Source of the DNA: Mycobacterium angelicum
Lineage (GTDB): Bacteria; Actinomycetota; Actinomycetes; Mycobacteriales; Mycobacteriaceae
Direction: 5' to 3'
NCBI RefSeq assembly: GCF_002086155.1
Contig: NZ_MVHE01000006.1
Location: forward strand, 1 to 64,000
DNA length: 64,000 nt
Shown here: one piece after another, positions 17,614 through 28,304 of the stretch
Numbering within the stretch: position 1 is the stretch's first letter
Layout: each line of letters begins with the position of its first letter
Program-made: the position numbers and the translations under genes
The notes under the pieces: model-generated
The model's input: only the letters and a program-made list of their open reading frames with translations
Told to the model about the DNA's origin: nothing
Database searches by the model: none

Positions 17614-20600
17614 GTGACCGATAACGCTGACCCCAGGGCATATCGCAAGCTGGGCGGCGGCGCGCCCGACTTCTCGGCCCTCGAGCTGGAGGTCCTCGAC
17701 CACTGGTTTCGCGACGACACCTTCCGGGCCAGCATCGCCCGCCGTGACGGCGCCCCGGAATACGTCTTCTACGACGGCCCGCCGTTTGCCAACGGCCTGC
17801 CGCACTACGGGCATCTGCTCACCGGCTACGTCAAGGACATCGTGCCGCGCTACCGCACCATGCGCGGCTACAAGGTGGAACGCCGCTTCGGCTGGGACAC
17901 CCACGGGCTGCCCGCCGAGCTCGAAGTCGAGCGCGAGCTGGGCATCACCGACAAATCCCAGATCGACGTCATGGGTATCGCCGCGTTCAACGATGCCTGC
18001 CGCGCATCGGTGTTGCGCTACACCGACGAATGGCAGGCCTACGTCACTCGGCAGGCCCGCTGGGTCGACTTCGACAACGACTACAAAACGCTTGATATCA
18101 GCTATATGGAGTCGGTGCTGTGGGCCTTCAAGCAGCTGTGGGACAAGGGCCTGGCATACGAGGGCTACCGGGTGTTGCCCTACTGCTGGCGCGACGAAAC
18201 CCCGCTGTCCAACCACGAACTGCGGATGGACGACGACGTCTACCAAAGCCGCCAAGATCCCGCTTTGACCGTCGGTTTCCAGGTTGCGGGCGGCGCGCTG
18301 GATGGGGCTTACCTGCTGGTGTGGACGACCACACCGTGGACGCTGCCGTCCAACCTCGCGGTGGCCGTACACCCGGACGTGACCTATGTCCAGGTCAGGG
18401 TCGGCGATCGGCGCTTCGTGCTGGCCGAGGCGCGGCTCGCCGCCTACGCGCGTGAACTCGGTGACGAGCCCGAGGTATTGGGCAGCTACCGGGGAGCGGA
18501 TCTGCTGGGCACCCGGTATCTGCCGCCGTTTGCCTATTTCATGGACTCGCCCAACGCCTTTCAGGTGCTCTCGGCCGACTTCGTCACCACCGAGGACGGC
18601 ACCGGGCTGGTGCATATGGCGCCGGCATACGGCGAAGACGACATGGCGACCACCGACCCCGTCGGCATCGTGCCGGTCACCCCGGTCGACTCCAAGGGCC
18701 GCTTCGACGCCAGCGTCCCGGATTACCAGGGGCAGCACGTCTTCGAGGCCAACCCGCACATCATCCGTGATCTGAAGAATCAGAGTGGGCCCGCGGCGGT
18801 CAATGGCGCGGTGTTGCTGCGCCATGAGACCTACGAGCACCCTTACCCGCACTGCTGGCGATGCCGAAACCCGTTGATCTATCGCGCGGTGTCGTCGTGG
18901 TTCGTCAAGGTGACCCAATTCCGCGACCGCATGGTGGAACTGAACCAGCAGATCACCTGGTATCCCGAACACGTCAAAGACGGCCAGTTCGGCAAGTGGC
19001 TGCAGGGTGCGCGCGATTGGTCGATCTCGCGAAACCGCTACTGGGGCACGCCGATTCCGGTGTGGAAATCCGACGACCCGGCCTACCCGCGCATCGACGT
19101 ATACGGCAGCCTGGACGAGCTGGAGCGCGATTTCGGCGTCCGGCCGACCAATCTGCACCGGCCCTACATCGACGAACTCACCCGCCCCAACCCGGACGAC
19201 CCGACCGGCCGTAGCACCATGCGACGCATTCCAGATGTGCTGGATGTGTGGTTCGACTCGGGTTCCATGCCGTACGCCCAGGTGCACTACCCGTTCGAGA
19301 GTGACGACTGGTTCGAAGGTCACTACCCGGGCGATTTCATCGTGGAGTACATCGGGCAGACTCGCGGCTGGTTCTACACGCTGCATGTGCTGGCCACCGC
19401 GCTGTTCGACCGGCCTGCCTTCAAAAGCTGTGTGGCACATGGGATCGTGCTGGGCTCCGACGGCCAGAAGATGAGCAAGTCGCGGCGCAACTATCCCGAC
19501 GTCAACGAAGTGTTCGATCGCGACGGCTCCGATGCCATGCGGTGGTTTCTGATGGCCTCGCCGATCCTGCGCGGCGGGAATCTGATCGTCACCGAACAGG
19601 GCATCCGCGAGGGGGTACGGCAGGTTTTGCTGCCGCTGTGGAACGCGTACAGCTTCCTGGCCCTGTACGCGCCGAAAGTCGGTGTGTGGCGCACCGATTC
19701 GTCCCACGTGCTGGACCGCTACATCCTGGCCAAGCTGGCTGAGCTGCGCGACGACCTCACCGATTCGATGGAGGTCTGTGACATCTCCGGCGCCTGCGAA
19801 CAGCTGCGCCTGTTCGCCGAGGCGTTGACGAACTGGTATGTGCGACGGTCGCGTTCGCGGTTCTGGGAGGAAGATGTCGACGCGATCGACACCCTGCACA
19901 CCGTTTTGGAGGTGACCGCGAGACTGGCCGCTCCATTGCTTCCGCTGACCACCGAGATGGTATGGCGCGGGCTGACCGGTGAGCGTTCGGTCCATTTGAC
20001 GGATTGGCCGCGCGGCGAAGAGCTGCCCGCCGACGCCGACTTGGTTGCCGCCATGGACCAGGTGCGTGAGGTCTGCTCGGCCGCGTCGTCGTTGCGCAAG
20101 GCCAAGAAACTGCGCGTCCGGCTGCCGCTGCCGAAACTCACTGTGGCCGTTGCGGATCCGCAACGGCTGAAGCCGTTCGCTGATCTGATCGGCGACGAGC
20201 TCAACGTCAAGCAGGTCGAACTGACCGACGCGATCGACACCTACGGCCGGTTCGAGCTCACCGTCAACGCACGAGTCGCCGGTCCGCGCCTGGGCAAGGA
20301 CGTGCAAGCGGCGATCAAGGCGGTCAAGGCCGGTGAAGGCGTGGTCAATCCGGATGGGACGCTGACCGCGGGACCCGCCGTGTTGCAGCCCGAGGAGTAC
20401 AGCTCGCGGCTGGTGGCCGCCGACCCCGAGTTCACCGCGGCACTACCGGGTGGCACCGGTCTGGTTGTCCTTGACGGCACGGTGACTCCCGAGCTGGAAG
20501 CCGAAGGCTGGGCCAAGGACCGCATCCGCGAGCTGCAGGAGCTACGTAAAACGACCGGTCTCGACGTGTCCGACCGCATCCAGGTCGTCATCGCGGTGCC

Positions 20601-20751
20601 GTCCGAGCGTGCGGACTGGGCACACACGCATCGCGATCTGATCGCCGGGGAAATCCTGGCCACCAGCTTCGAATTCGGCGAACCCGCCGATGGGGTCGAG
20701 ATCGGCGACGGCGTTCGGGTAGCGATTGCCCGAGACGTTCGCCTCGCTTAG
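17614..20751 (+). CDS. ileS: Isoleucyl-tRNA synthetase
   Basis: A 1045-residue class I synthetase that charges tRNA-Ile in the cytoplasm. The HIGH motif appears as LPHYGHL within [16 protein letters not shown], and KMSKS is present in [13 protein letters not shown]. The CP1 editing domain is present, with [10 protein letters not shown]. Length matches the long eukaryote-like actinobacterial IleS. GTG 17614 is chosen because GGGAG precedes it by about 10 bases and the T-box sequesters that site; an in-frame GTG at 17590 lies inside the regulatory stem. It converges on the acyltransferase gene with only 9 bp between. Confidence 0.97.
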   Translation: MTDNADPRAYRKLGGGAPDFSALELEVLDHWFRDDTFRASIARRDGAPEYVFYDGPPFANGLPHYGHLLTGYVKDIVPRYRTMRGYKVERRFGWDTHGLPAELEVERELGITDKSQIDVMGIAAFNDACRASVLRYTDEWQAYVTRQARWVDFDNDYKTLDISYMESVLWAFKQLWDKGLAYEGYRVLPYCWRDETPLSNHELRMDDDVYQSRQDPALTVGFQVAGGALDGAYLLVWTTTPWTLPSNLAVAVHPDVTYVQVRVGDRRFVLAEARLAAYARELGDEPEVLGSYRGADLLGTRYLPPFAYFMDSPNAFQVLSADFVTTEDGTGLVHMAPAYGEDDMATTDPVGIVPVTPVDSKGRFDASVPDYQGQHVFEANPHIIRDLKNQSGPAAVNGAVLLRHETYEHPYPHCWRCRNPLIYRAVSSWFVKVTQFRDRMVELNQQITWYPEHVKDGQFGKWLQGARDWSISRNRYWGTPIPVWKSDDPAYPRIDVYGSLDELERDFGVRPTNLHRPYIDELTRPNPDDPTGRSTMRRIPDVLDVWFDSGSMPYAQVHYPFESDDWFEGHYPGDFIVEYIGQTRGWFYTLHVLATALFDRPAFKSCVAHGIVLGSDGQKMSKSRRNYPDVNEVFDRDGSDAMRWFLMASPILRGGNLIVTEQGIREGVRQVLLPLWNAYSFLALYAPKVGVWRTDSSHVLDRYILAKLAELRDDLTDSMEVCDISGACEQLRLFAEALTNWYVRRSRSRFWEEDVDAIDTLHTVLEVTARLAAPLLPLTTEMVWRGLTGERSVHLTDWPRGEELPADADLVAAMDQVREVCSAASSLRKAKKLRVRLPLPKLTVAVADPQRLKPFADLIGDELNVKQVELTDAIDTYGRFELTVNARVAGPRLGKDVQAAIKAVKAGEGVVNPDGTLTAGPAVLQPEEYSSRLVAADPEFTAALPGGTGLVVLDGTVTPELEAEGWAKDRIRELQELRKTTGLDVSDRIQVVIAVPSERADWAHTHRDLIAGEILATSFEFGEPADGVEIGDGVRVAIARDVRLA

Positions 20752-20760
20752 GCGAGAAAA

Positions 20761-22095
20761 TCAGTCGATCGCCGCGGTCAGATCGAATTCGGCGAAGGTG
20801 GGTGATATTAGCTTGCGCAACTCATCTTTGGAATTTTCCCGGCCGACCAGATAAGCCGTGATCGAGATGCAGATTTTTCCATGGATCCGCATCGAACCCA
20901 GGAACAGCTGTCCACCCATGTGCTCAAGGCGGCTCTTCTGGATACCGGGCTCGACAGGTTGCACGAACAGGTAGTCGGCCTCGGTGCCGTCCGGGCGGTT
21001 CACTGCGGTGTCGAGCTGACCGGAATTGGAGCAATCGATCGGAAAATCGCTGACTGTCGACAACATAGCCATGAACCTTCGGTAAAGCCATTTCGGTGTC
21101 ATCGATGTCAGCGGCAACAGCGCTAGCCACTCGTTGGAGCCTGGCGCCTGATCGACAAGTGCCTCTTTTATTTTGACCCGTATCTCGCTGAGGTCTCGCG
21201 CCGCGCCCGTCGCGTCGACCCTGACGATCGCTCTCGTCCACGCGTTTCCGCGCGAATCGGCTGGGGCGCGCTCGTTTACCGGCATCCAGAGGGTTACTGT
21301 TCCATCGTCAAGAACCCGCCCAACTCTGACTGCGAGTCTGGATGCAAATCCTGCCAGCAGTGAATTACTGGTTCCACCAAGGCGTCTCGCGCGATCATCC
21401 CATTCTTCGGCGTCGAGGTACGCGATGAGGGTGGGTACTGCAACAGCCTGATCGGCGCCCCAGTCCCGGGCGGAAATGAGCGTGGCCGCACTGAACGAGA
21501 ACAGGCCCGCGCGGTTGCGCCAGGCCCACCGCGCGCCTGCGAGCGATGCCCGCATCAACTCCGGCGTGGCGGCCAGGGTGTGCCAGCCGTCCTCGATCAG
21601 TGCCCGCCCGAAGGTGCGCGAACCCGCAGGTCGATATCCCAGATCGCGGGTCCTGCCTTCCACGGCATCGGCGATCGCAAGGCACATCCCCACTCCGTCG
21701 ATAACCACGTGGGAAGCCACCAGACTCACCGCAAACCCACCGTCCTCGAGCGGAAGGACGCCGAGATGCCAGCTGGGTCCGTGTTCCGGATCGATAGGCA
21801 AGTGCGCCCGCTCGTCCACCCACGCGCTGAGGTCGGCGCGTCGACGCGGCTTCGCAGCCATGTCGATAGTCCGAGGTGCCGCAGACAGAACCCACCGATC
21901 ACGCGCGAAACCCAACGGCGATCGTTCGATTCTGCGTCCCATTAAGCCGTAGCCGAGGTTGTGCTGAAAGCGGACTAACCCGTCCAGATCAATTGCACGG
22001 TCGTAAACCCAGGTGAACTGAATGAGCGTCGCAAAGCCAAGTGCCCGCAGTGCGAGAAACGCGGCTTGATCGGGGTATGCGAGCCTGTCGTCCAC
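20761..22095 (-). CDS. HxxxD condensation-type acyltransferase (wax ester synthase/Pap-like)
   Basis: A 444-residue protein with the acyl-CoA-dependent acyltransferase signature H129-VVI-D133-G in SLVASHVVIDGVGM, and a second conserved region WMPVNERAPADSRGNAWTR typical of the WS/DGAT and Pap superfamily. It starts with GTG 22095. It is not part of the M. tuberculosis ileS-dinX junction as I recall it, so it belongs to an accessory insert. The nearby glycosyltransferase and methyltransferase suggest acylation of a sugar or glycolipid, but the acceptor is unknown. Confidence 0.72.
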   Translation of the reverse strand: MDDRLAYPDQAAFLALRALGFATLIQFTWVYDRAIDLDGLVRFQHNLGYGLMGRRIERSPLGFARDRWVLSAAPRTIDMAAKPRRRADLSAWVDERAHLPIDPEHGPSWHLGVLPLEDGGFAVSLVASHVVIDGVGMCLAIADAVEGRTRDLGYRPAGSRTFGRALIEDGWHTLAATPELMRASLAGARWAWRNRAGLFSFSAATLISARDWGADQAVAVPTLIAYLDAEEWDDRARRLGGTSNSLLAGFASRLAVRVGRVLDDGTVTLWMPVNERAPADSRGNAWTRAIVRVDATGAARDLSEIRVKIKEALVDQAPGSNEWLALLPLTSMTPKWLYRRFMAMLSTVSDFPIDCSNSGQLDTAVNRPDGTEADYLFVQPVEPGIQKSRLEHMGGQLFLGSMRIHGKICISITAYLVGRENSKDELRKLISPTFAEFDLTAAID

Positions 22096-22298
22096 GGCCG
22101 TATGCTAGCCAACTCGGTCTAAATCCATTACCGGGATGGTGCCTCTCGTGGTTTGAGAAGAGCAACCGTTTCGCCATTATTGGGTGGCCGAATTCCGGGT
22201 CGGGTATCGGCGAAGCGCCATAGGGTGGAACCTGAGTTCTTGCGTACTCGATACGGTTACGGTGGCGGACAGAGGCCCGCCCTGGTAGCGGAGGGGCG

Positions 22299-23522
22299 AT
22301 GCGGGTTCTGGCGCTGCTTCGTGTGCACAACGGAGAGCGCACGTTGCCTGCAGCGTTGGATTCGTTATCCGGCTGTTGCAACGACATCTATGTGATTGAC
22401 GACCGCAGTACGGATAACACCAGCCAGATCCTGAGGCGACATTCTGCGGTGACGAACGTCGTTCGCGCCCGTTCGGATCTACCGCCGACGCCGTGGCTGA
22501 TTCCTGAGTCCGTCGGGTTGGAATTGCTGTACCGGATGGCTGATTTCTGCCGCCCGGACTGGATTTTGATGATCGATTCGGATCAGCTGGTCGAGTCCGA
22601 CGTCGATATTCGCGGTGTCCTGTCGCGCCTGCCGCCGGACGTCGCCGCGCTGATGTGCCCGATGATTCCGCGCTGGGACGATCCGGACTTCCCGGACATG
22701 ATCCCAGTCATGGGAAGCGCGGAATCCGTGCGCGGGCCGTTCTGGCGCTGGCGCCCGGGCCTACGTGCAGGCTCCAAGGCGCTGCATAATCCGCACTGGC
22801 CGGCCAACATCACCGACCACGGCCGGATTGAACTGGTGAATGAGATTCGGTTGGTCCACACCGGGTGGGCTTCACTTGCCGAACGGATCGCTAAGGTCGA
22901 GCACTACCGCAGGTTAGATCCGAACTGTCAGTTGAACTTCGGAGTCCCCTACGACCGGGCACTGTTGTTCGGCTACGCGCTCGAAGAGATTGATCTGTTG
23001 AAGGCCGACTATTGGCGGCGAGTGCGCGGTGACTTTGACCCGGCCGAGCCGGGCGCGCGGCTGCCCATCGACCGGGAGCGGCTGGCTTTCGGTTCTGCCT
23101 ACGGCCCCAAGGCGGGTGGCTTCCACCCCGGTGTCGACTTCGCCGCCGCGCCGGGGACCCCGATCTATGCCGTTTCTTCCGGAATAGTTTGTCGTGCAGC
23201 CGATCTCGACGATAGCACCGGGCTTCGGTCGATCACGGTCTGCAACGCCAATGTCGATACCGTCTACGTCTTCAGATCCGCTGGAGACCGACGGATCACA
23301 GTCGAGGATCAGATAACCGCCGGCGCGCGGATCGGCACATTGGGCAGTGAAACCGAATCAATGGACGGGTACCTGCATTTCGAGGTTCATGTCGGCGGTA
23401 AGCACACCAGCCCGTTGCGCTATCTGGCGAACATCGGGCTGCAGCCGTGGCCGCCGCAGGGACGCCCACGGCCTGTGCTGGGCAGTTATGCTCCGGTAAC
23501 GCCGTGCACCATATCCGCCTGA
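22299..23522 (+). CDS. GT2 glycosyltransferase fused to a degenerate LytM/M23 domain
   Basis: This 407-residue protein has two parts. Residues 1 to about 250 form a GT-A family 2 glycosyltransferase: [16 protein letters not shown], the nucleotide-sugar motif DDRSTDNT and the metal-binding MIDSDQ. Residues about 260-395 form an M23 (LytM-like) domain with the zinc motif H276-PG-V-D280 and LHFEVH near 360. The catalytic HxH is Y358-L-H360, and the YGH strand is replaced by VYVFRS, so zinc ligands seem kept but the catalytic histidines are lost. No signal peptide or membrane segment is seen, consistent with a cytoplasmic GT. GGAGGGG lies before the ATG. The combination is unusual; the M23 part may act as a binding or scaffold module. 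Confidence 0.8.
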   Translation: MRVLALLRVHNGERTLPAALDSLSGCCNDIYVIDDRSTDNTSQILRRHSAVTNVVRARSDLPPTPWLIPESVGLELLYRMADFCRPDWILMIDSDQLVESDVDIRGVLSRLPPDVAALMCPMIPRWDDPDFPDMIPVMGSAESVRGPFWRWRPGLRAGSKALHNPHWPANITDHGRIELVNEIRLVHTGWASLAERIAKVEHYRRLDPNCQLNFGVPYDRALLFGYALEEIDLLKADYWRRVRGDFDPAEPGARLPIDRERLAFGSAYGPKAGGFHPGVDFAAAPGTPIYAVSSGIVCRAADLDDSTGLRSITVCNANVDTVYVFRSAGDRRITVEDQITAGARIGTLGSETESMDGYLHFEVHVGGKHTSPLRYLANIGLQPWPPQGRPRPVLGSYAPVTPCTISA

Positions 23523-23533
23523 CCAACCCGGCG

Positions 23534-24604
23534 TCATCCGTCGGACGTAGGCATGACCTGCGGGGCCGCGAGCTGTTCAACTAAGGCTCGGCCGGATCGG
23601 ATCGTCGAGCGCACCTCCTGCAGGAGCTTCGCCGGATGTTGCTGGTCCAATTCACTGAGCCTGTTGTACCGCTCCACCCCGAAGCCCGCTGACTCCACGC
23701 GAATTCCGAAGGGCAGCGCCAGAGTTCGCAATGCCTCGAAGTGTAGGTAGGGGACCACCGGCTGACCCGTCACCAGCAAGCACGTAGATCGATGCATGCC
23801 AACCGTCTGCGCGGCAAACGTGTACGTGTCACCGGAGTTGGCCCGACGATTCTCCGGGTCTGGCGACGGTGTTTCGAGCAAAGTGATTGGCACACCAAGG
23901 TCATTGGTATCGGGTGCGAATTCCCAGACCGTGCGGTCGCGCTGGGGCCGGTCGGCGCGTTCGCGCGCGCGGTGGTCCCGGGCTCGCCGGGTGTCGAGTC
24001 CGAACGCGTCGGCTGCCGCGGCCACCAGGAGATCGAATTCCGTCTGTGCCCCGGGAGCACAGGCGGCAACCGCGTCTTGTTCGGAGTCCAGTAGGCGGCG
24101 TGAGGCGGCGGCCAACACCACGTGGCCCACACGCCGGCCGGTAGCCATTTCACGCGCGTAGCCGGCCCGGAGCAGGTTCGTATACCGACCCCCGCCGATC
24201 ACCAGGAGATGGTCGAACTCGGTTGCTTCCGGGGTTGATTCGCCGGTGAGCCCTAGCTCGCCGGCCAGCACAGTGATCTTGTCCAACTGCGAGCCAGGTA
24301 ATTCCAGGCGGGGAATCAACCACCTGACCGCGCCGGCGGCATCCTGGCTGTGCAACCGGCCGGCACCGCGGGCCCGCGCCCGCCCCCGGTAATCCCACAC
24401 GGCACTGAACTCGTCCAGAAACGCCAGTCGAGCGCTGAGGTTGAGTTCCTGCGGGAGGCTGCCGCCAAACATGTCGACGAGCTCGGCCAAGGCGGGATTA
24501 TCTGTCCATGTCTTGACCTGTCGGCGGAGTTCAGCCGAGGGATCACCACCGAATCGGGCCACTGCAGTGGACTCGGTATGGGACGGCGACACGTTCCTTC
24601 TCAT
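23534..24604 (-). CDS. Hypothetical protein, unrecognised family (356 residues)
   Basis: I do not recognise this protein. It reads as a soluble alpha/beta protein without signal peptide. Notable patterns are a glycine loop after a beta strand (LLVIGGGRYTNLLRAGY, about 138-154) and a later strand-loop (STCLLVTGQPVVPYLHFEALRTLALPFGI) reminiscent of nucleotide- or sugar-binding Rossmann-like folds such as DUF218, but this is only a resemblance. It converges on the glycosyltransferase with an 11-bp gap and follows the methyltransferase on the same strand, about 98 bp apart. Confidence 0.6.
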   Translation of the reverse strand: MRRNVSPSHTESTAVARFGGDPSAELRRQVKTWTDNPALAELVDMFGGSLPQELNLSARLAFLDEFSAVWDYRGRARARGAGRLHSQDAAGAVRWLIPRLELPGSQLDKITVLAGELGLTGESTPEATEFDHLLVIGGGRYTNLLRAGYAREMATGRRVGHVVLAAASRRLLDSEQDAVAACAPGAQTEFDLLVAAAADAFGLDTRRARDHRARERADRPQRDRTVWEFAPDTNDLGVPITLLETPSPDPENRRANSGDTYTFAAQTVGMHRSTCLLVTGQPVVPYLHFEALRTLALPFGIRVESAGFGVERYNRLSELDQQHPAKLLQEVRSTIRSGRALVEQLAAPQVMPTSDG

Positions 24605-24662
24605 TTTCGGCGCTGGGGCGTCTCGGTGGTCCGCAGTCTAGCGAAGGAATCACCAGGCCAAG

Positions 24663-24689
24663 GACTACTTCGACTACTTCGACTACTTC
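24663..24689. repeat. Three exact copies of the 9-bp unit GACTACTTC
   Basis: The copies are contiguous, in the 98-bp gap between the methyltransferase stop and the start of the hypothetical gene. They fall in the likely leader of the downstream gene, so copy-number change could affect its expression. Confidence 0.85.
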
Positions 24690-24702
24690 GGCGGGGGAAT
24701 TT

Positions 24703-25275
24703 TCACGAATCCGGTTTGACTGCACGCCAGCGTTGCGTGCCGGCATCGACTAGTACGTCGATATCGTGAAATCCCGCTGCGCGCAATCGATCCGGCATGT
24801 GCTCCGGCGGCACCGGGTTGCAGGTGTCGCGGAAGTGCAAAATTCTGAACATCACCGACGGCACGCCGTCGCTGCCGGCAAAGACCCCGCCGGGGCGAAG
24901 CACCCGGAAGGCCTCGTCGAACAGCCGGTTCTGCAGTTCGGCGGTAGGGACGTGGTGCAGCATCGTGAAAGACATCACCGAGCTGAACTCATCGGCGGGC
25001 AAACCGGTATCGGTCCCGTCGCCGTTGATGATGTGCGCGCGGTTTCCGTACTGGTCCTGCAGCCGCTGCGCCATCGAGGCGTCAATTTCGACCGCGGTGA
25101 GCTTTGCTGTCTTGTTCACCAGCATTCGCAGAAACGCGCCGTATCCCGGTCCGATCTCCAGAGTGTTGTCGCCCAGTTCTACGCCAGCGAGCGCCCAGGG
25201 CAACACGCGCTCTTCCACTTCCCGCGCCCAGCGATTCGAGCTGCAGCACAACCTGTGACACAAGTTCATCGCCAT
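24703..25275 (-). CDS. Class I SAM-dependent methyltransferase
   Basis: A 190-residue protein with motif [17 protein letters not shown], the acidic end of strand 2 TAVEIDASM, and the late motif [15 protein letters not shown], which define a UbiE/UbiG-like methyltransferase. The substrate is unknown. I chose ATG 25275 ([22 protein letters not shown]); the frame extends much further upstream, but that part is antisense to dinX and has no homology. It is divergent from dinX, 44 bp away. Confidence 0.8.
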   Translation of the reverse strand: MAMNLCHRLCCSSNRWAREVEERVLPWALAGVELGDNTLEIGPGYGAFLRMLVNKTAKLTAVEIDASMAQRLQDQYGNRAHIINGDGTDTGLPADEFSSVMSFTMLHHVPTAELQNRLFDEAFRVLRPGGVFAGSDGVPSVMFRILHFRDTCNPVPPEHMPDRLRAAGFHDIDVLVDAGTQRWRAVKPDS

Positions 25276-25319
25276 ACGGAAGCACGTTAGCCCGTCCAGG
25301 AGAAATAGCATCGGCAATC

Positions 25320-26726
25320 GTGGAGTCCCGTTGGGTGCTGCACCTGGACATGGACGCGTTCTTCGCATCCGTCGAACAACTGACCCGACCCACCCTGCGC
25401 GGCCGGCCGGTACTGGTCGGCGGCTTGGGGGGCCGCGGCGTGGTGGCCGGGGCCAGCTATGAGGCGCGGGTATTCGGCGCGCGCTCCGCGATGCCGATGC
25501 ATCAGGCCCGTCGGCTGATCGGCGTGACGGCAGTGGTGCTGCCGCCGCGCGGGGTGGTGTACGGGTTGGCGAGCCGGCGCGTCTTCGACACGGTGCGCGG
25601 CCTGGTTCCCGTCGTCGAGCAACTGTCTTTTGACGAGGCCTTCGGCGAGCCGCAACAACTGGCCGGGGCGTCGGCCGAGGATGTCGAGACGTTCTGCGAG
25701 GAGCTGCGACGCCGGGTGCGCGACGAGACGGGTCTGATCGCCTCGGTGGGCGCGGGCTCGGGGAAGCAGATCGCCAAGATCGCCTCTGGCCTGGCCAAAC
25801 CCGACGGAATTCGGGTGGTCCGGCGGGCCGAAGAACAGCCGTTGCTCGGCGGATTGCCGGTGCGGCGGCTATGGGGTATTGGCCCGGTGGCCGAAGAGAA
25901 GCTACATCGACTCGGTATCGAGACGATCGGAGAACTGGCCGCACTGACCGACGCCGAAGCGGCCAACATCCTCGGCGCCTCGATTGGTCCCGCGCTGCAT
26001 CGGCTGGCCGGCGGCATTGACGACCGCCCGGTCACCGAGCGGGCCGAAGCCAAACAGATCAGCGCTGAATCCACCTTCGCGGTCGATCTGACCAGCCTGG
26101 ACCAGCTGCAGGAGGCGATCGAGCCGATCGCCGAGCACGCCCATCAACGCCTACTGCGCGACGGCCGCGGCGCACGGACCGTCACGGTGAAGTTGAAGAA
26201 GTCCGACATGAGCACGCTGACCCGCTCCGCGACGCTGCCTTATGCGACGACCGAGGCGGGAGCGCTGCTTGTGGTGGCCCGGCGGCTGCTGCTCGATCCG
26301 CTGCAGATCGGCCCGATTCGGCTGCTGGGCGTTGGGTTTTCGGGGTTGAGCGACGTGCGCCAAGAGTCGCTGTTTCCGGATCTGGATTTTTCGCCGGAGA
26401 CCTCGGAGGAAGCCCATCAGGATTTCGAGTCGATGCGCGCCGCGCAGCTGGCCGGCCCGGGCACCGCGCCGTGGCGGATCGGCGATGACGTCGCGCACCG
26501 CGAGTTCGGGCATGGCTGGGTGCAGGGCGCGGGCCACGGTGTGGTCACCATCCGGTTCGAGACTCGTGCCACGGGCCCGGGCCCGGCCCGCACCTTCCCC
26601 ATCGACACCGACGACGTCACCAGCGCCAACCCGGTGGACAGCCTGGACTGGCCCACCTATGTCGGTGAACTGAGGGTCGAGGAGTCGAGTTCACCCCCAG
26701 CGGCCGACGACGTCGGCGACCGGTAG
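25320..26726 (+). CDS. dinX: DNA polymerase IV (Y family)
   Basis: A 468-residue translesion polymerase. The catalytic carboxylates are in [14 protein letters not shown] (palm start) and LSFDEAF. The steric region [17 protein letters not shown] and the finger sequence [13 protein letters not shown] follow. A helix-hairpin-helix ([24 protein letters not shown]) precedes the little-finger domain. GTG 25320 is used; GTG 25335 is possible. A C-terminal extension (about 370-468) is typical of mycobacterial DinX. The last 36 bp overlap the convergent ansA. Confidence 0.93.
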   Translation: MESRWVLHLDMDAFFASVEQLTRPTLRGRPVLVGGLGGRGVVAGASYEARVFGARSAMPMHQARRLIGVTAVVLPPRGVVYGLASRRVFDTVRGLVPVVEQLSFDEAFGEPQQLAGASAEDVETFCEELRRRVRDETGLIASVGAGSGKQIAKIASGLAKPDGIRVVRRAEEQPLLGGLPVRRLWGIGPVAEEKLHRLGIETIGELAALTDAEAANILGASIGPALHRLAGGIDDRPVTERAEAKQISAESTFAVDLTSLDQLQEAIEPIAEHAHQRLLRDGRGARTVTVKLKKSDMSTLTRSATLPYATTEAGALLVVARRLLLDPLQIGPIRLLGVGFSGLSDVRQESLFPDLDFSPETSEEAHQDFESMRAAQLAGPGTAPWRIGDDVAHREFGHGWVQGAGHGVVTIRFETRATGPGPARTFPIDTDDVTSANPVDSLDWPTYVGELRVEESSSPPAADDVGDR

Positions 26727-27620
26727 CTCGGCCGCCAGCGCCGCCATCAACAGCACCCGGACTTGCGGCGGTGCTAGCCGCGGCGCCATCACTGCGCCGG
26801 CCTCAACCAGCTCATGCCCGGGACCGTAATTCGCACCGACCCGCCCACCGGCGACGCGGGTGGACACTGCAACCACGATCCCGTCGCGGCAATGCCGGCG
26901 CACTCCGTCGATCACCGCGCGTCCGGCGTTGCCGGAGCCCAGTGCCTCCAACACCACCGCACGCGCCCCGGCAGCCACATACGCGTCCAGCGCTACCGAG
27001 TCACTGCCCAAATACGCGGCGACAATGTCAACGCGGGGCGCATCGGCTACGGCGCTGAGGTTGCCAGCATGTGGCCGGGTTTTAGTGCCGGTCAGGGTTA
27101 ACTGCGTGTCGATGGTGCCCAGCAGCTGTCCGCAGAACCCGCTCAGGTCATCGGTAACCGCCTTGCGCAGGCCCAGCGGCTGCAACACGCGGCCCGCGAA
27201 ACACACCAACACGCCGAGGTCGCGCGCCTGCGGGCTGGCCGCCACCGCCAGCGCATGACGCAGATTGCCCGGACCGTCGGCGTCGGGGGCGTCGGCGCTG
27301 CGCATTGCGCCGGTCAGTACGACCGGTACGTTCCCCGAATAGGTGAGCTCCAGCCAGAGCGCGCTTTCTTCCATTGTGTCCGTGCCGTGCAGGACGACGA
27401 TGCCGTCGGCATCAGCATCGATTGCAGCCTGTATCGCGGTGCGGATCCGATCCCAGTCGGCCGGTATCAGCTGCGAGCTGTCGATGGACATCAAATCCAC
27501 GACATCCACGTCCAATCCGGATGTCAGTTCCACACCGCTGCGGGCGGGGCGGCGTACCCCGTCCGTGCCGGTGCTGGTCGATATCGTCCCTCCGGTGGCG
27601 ATGACGGTCAGCCGGCCCAT
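26691..27620 (-). CDS. ansA: L-asparaginase
   Basis: A 309-residue type I/II asparaginase hydrolysing L-asparagine to aspartate and ammonia. Both catalytic threonine motifs are present: IATGGTIS at the N-terminus and [12 protein letters not shown] 27620 ([11 protein letters not shown]) is preferred; an in-frame ATG at 27653 adds 11 residues outside the fold. No clear signal peptide is seen. It overlaps the 3' end of dinX by 36 bp (convergent) and diverges from lspA. Confidence 0.92.
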   Translation of the reverse strand: MGRLTVIATGGTISTSTGTDGVRRPARSGVELTSGLDVDVVDLMSIDSSQLIPADWDRIRTAIQAAIDADADGIVVLHGTDTMEESALWLELTYSGNVPVVLTGAMRSADAPDADGPGNLRHALAVAASPQARDLGVLVCFAGRVLQPLGLRKAVTDDLSGFCGQLLGTIDTQLTLTGTKTRPHAGNLSAVADAPRVDIVAAYLGSDSVALDAYVAAGARAVVLEALGSGNAGRAVIDGVRRHCRDGIVVAVSTRVAGGRVGANYGPGHELVEAGAVMAPRLAPPQVRVLLMAALAAELPVADVVGRWG

Positions 27621-27695
27621 CAGGGCATCATCTCGCATGCGCGGGACGCCCATCCGCGTGCGGGGACCAGGGTGGGTTTGGGGGATGATGGGAGA

Positions 27696-28304
27696 GTGCG
27701 TGACGAACCAACCGGATCGGGGGATCCGCTGACCTCAGCCAAGGGGACCGGGGACGCTGGCGAACCAGAAGCTCCTGCACCGCCGCGGCGGCTACGCCTG
27801 CTGTTGTCGGTCGCGGCGGTCGTTCTGGTCCTCGACATCGTCACTAAGGTACTGGCCGTCAAACTGCTGCCCCCCGGACAGCCGGTGTCGATCATCGGCG
27901 ACACCGTCACCTGGACTTTGGTGCGCAACTCGGGGGCCGCATTTTCGATGGCCACCGGCTACACCTGGGTGTTGACACTGATCGCGACGGGAGTGGTGGT
28001 TGGCATCTTCTGGATGGGACGCCGGCTCGTGTCGCCTTGGTGGGCTTTGGGTCTCGGGATGATCCTGGGCGGCGCCATGGGCAACCTGGTGGACCGCTTC
28101 TTCCGGGCGCCCGGGCCCCTGCGAGGTCATGTCGTGGATTTTCTGTCGGTCGGCTGGTGGCCGGTGTTCAATGTCGCCGATCCGTCGGTGGTAGGCGGTG
28201 CGATCCTGCTTGTGGTCCTGTCGATCTTCGGCTACGACTTCGACACCGTGGGCCGGCGGAAAGCCGAAGGCGCAACCGGTGGCCGCAAAGCCGATCAACG
28301 CTGA
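27696..28304 (+). CDS. lspA: Lipoprotein signal peptidase
   Basis: A 202-residue aspartic membrane protease (signal peptidase II) that cleaves prolipoprotein signal peptides after lipidation. Four membrane segments are visible (about 36-56, 85-105, 112-132, 160-182). The two catalytic Asp blocks are [13 protein letters not shown] and [14 protein letters not shown] 27696 gives the same length as I recall for the M. tuberculosis protein, with GGGAG just upstream. Its TGA overlaps the next gene's ATG. LprI, encoded nearby, should be one of its substrates. Confidence 0.94.
   Translation: MRDEPTGSGDPLTSAKGTGDAGEPEAPAPPRRLRLLLSVAAVVLVLDIVTKVLAVKLLPPGQPVSIIGDTVTWTLVRNSGAAFSMATGYTWVLTLIATGVVVGIFWMGRRLVSPWWALGLGMILGGAMGNLVDRFFRAPGPLRGHVVDFLSVGWWPVFNVADPSVVGGAILLVVLSIFGYDFDTVGRRKAEGATGGRKADQR

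Noticed and set aside
17503..20307. 934-codon open frame antisense to ileS
   Set aside because: Exact shadow of a certain gene; the translation has no domain content and reflects high GC at third positions.
25276..25944. N-terminal extension of the methyltransferase across dinX
   Set aside because: Residues are Arg/Pro/Ser-rich antisense of dinX; the real fold begins at 25275.
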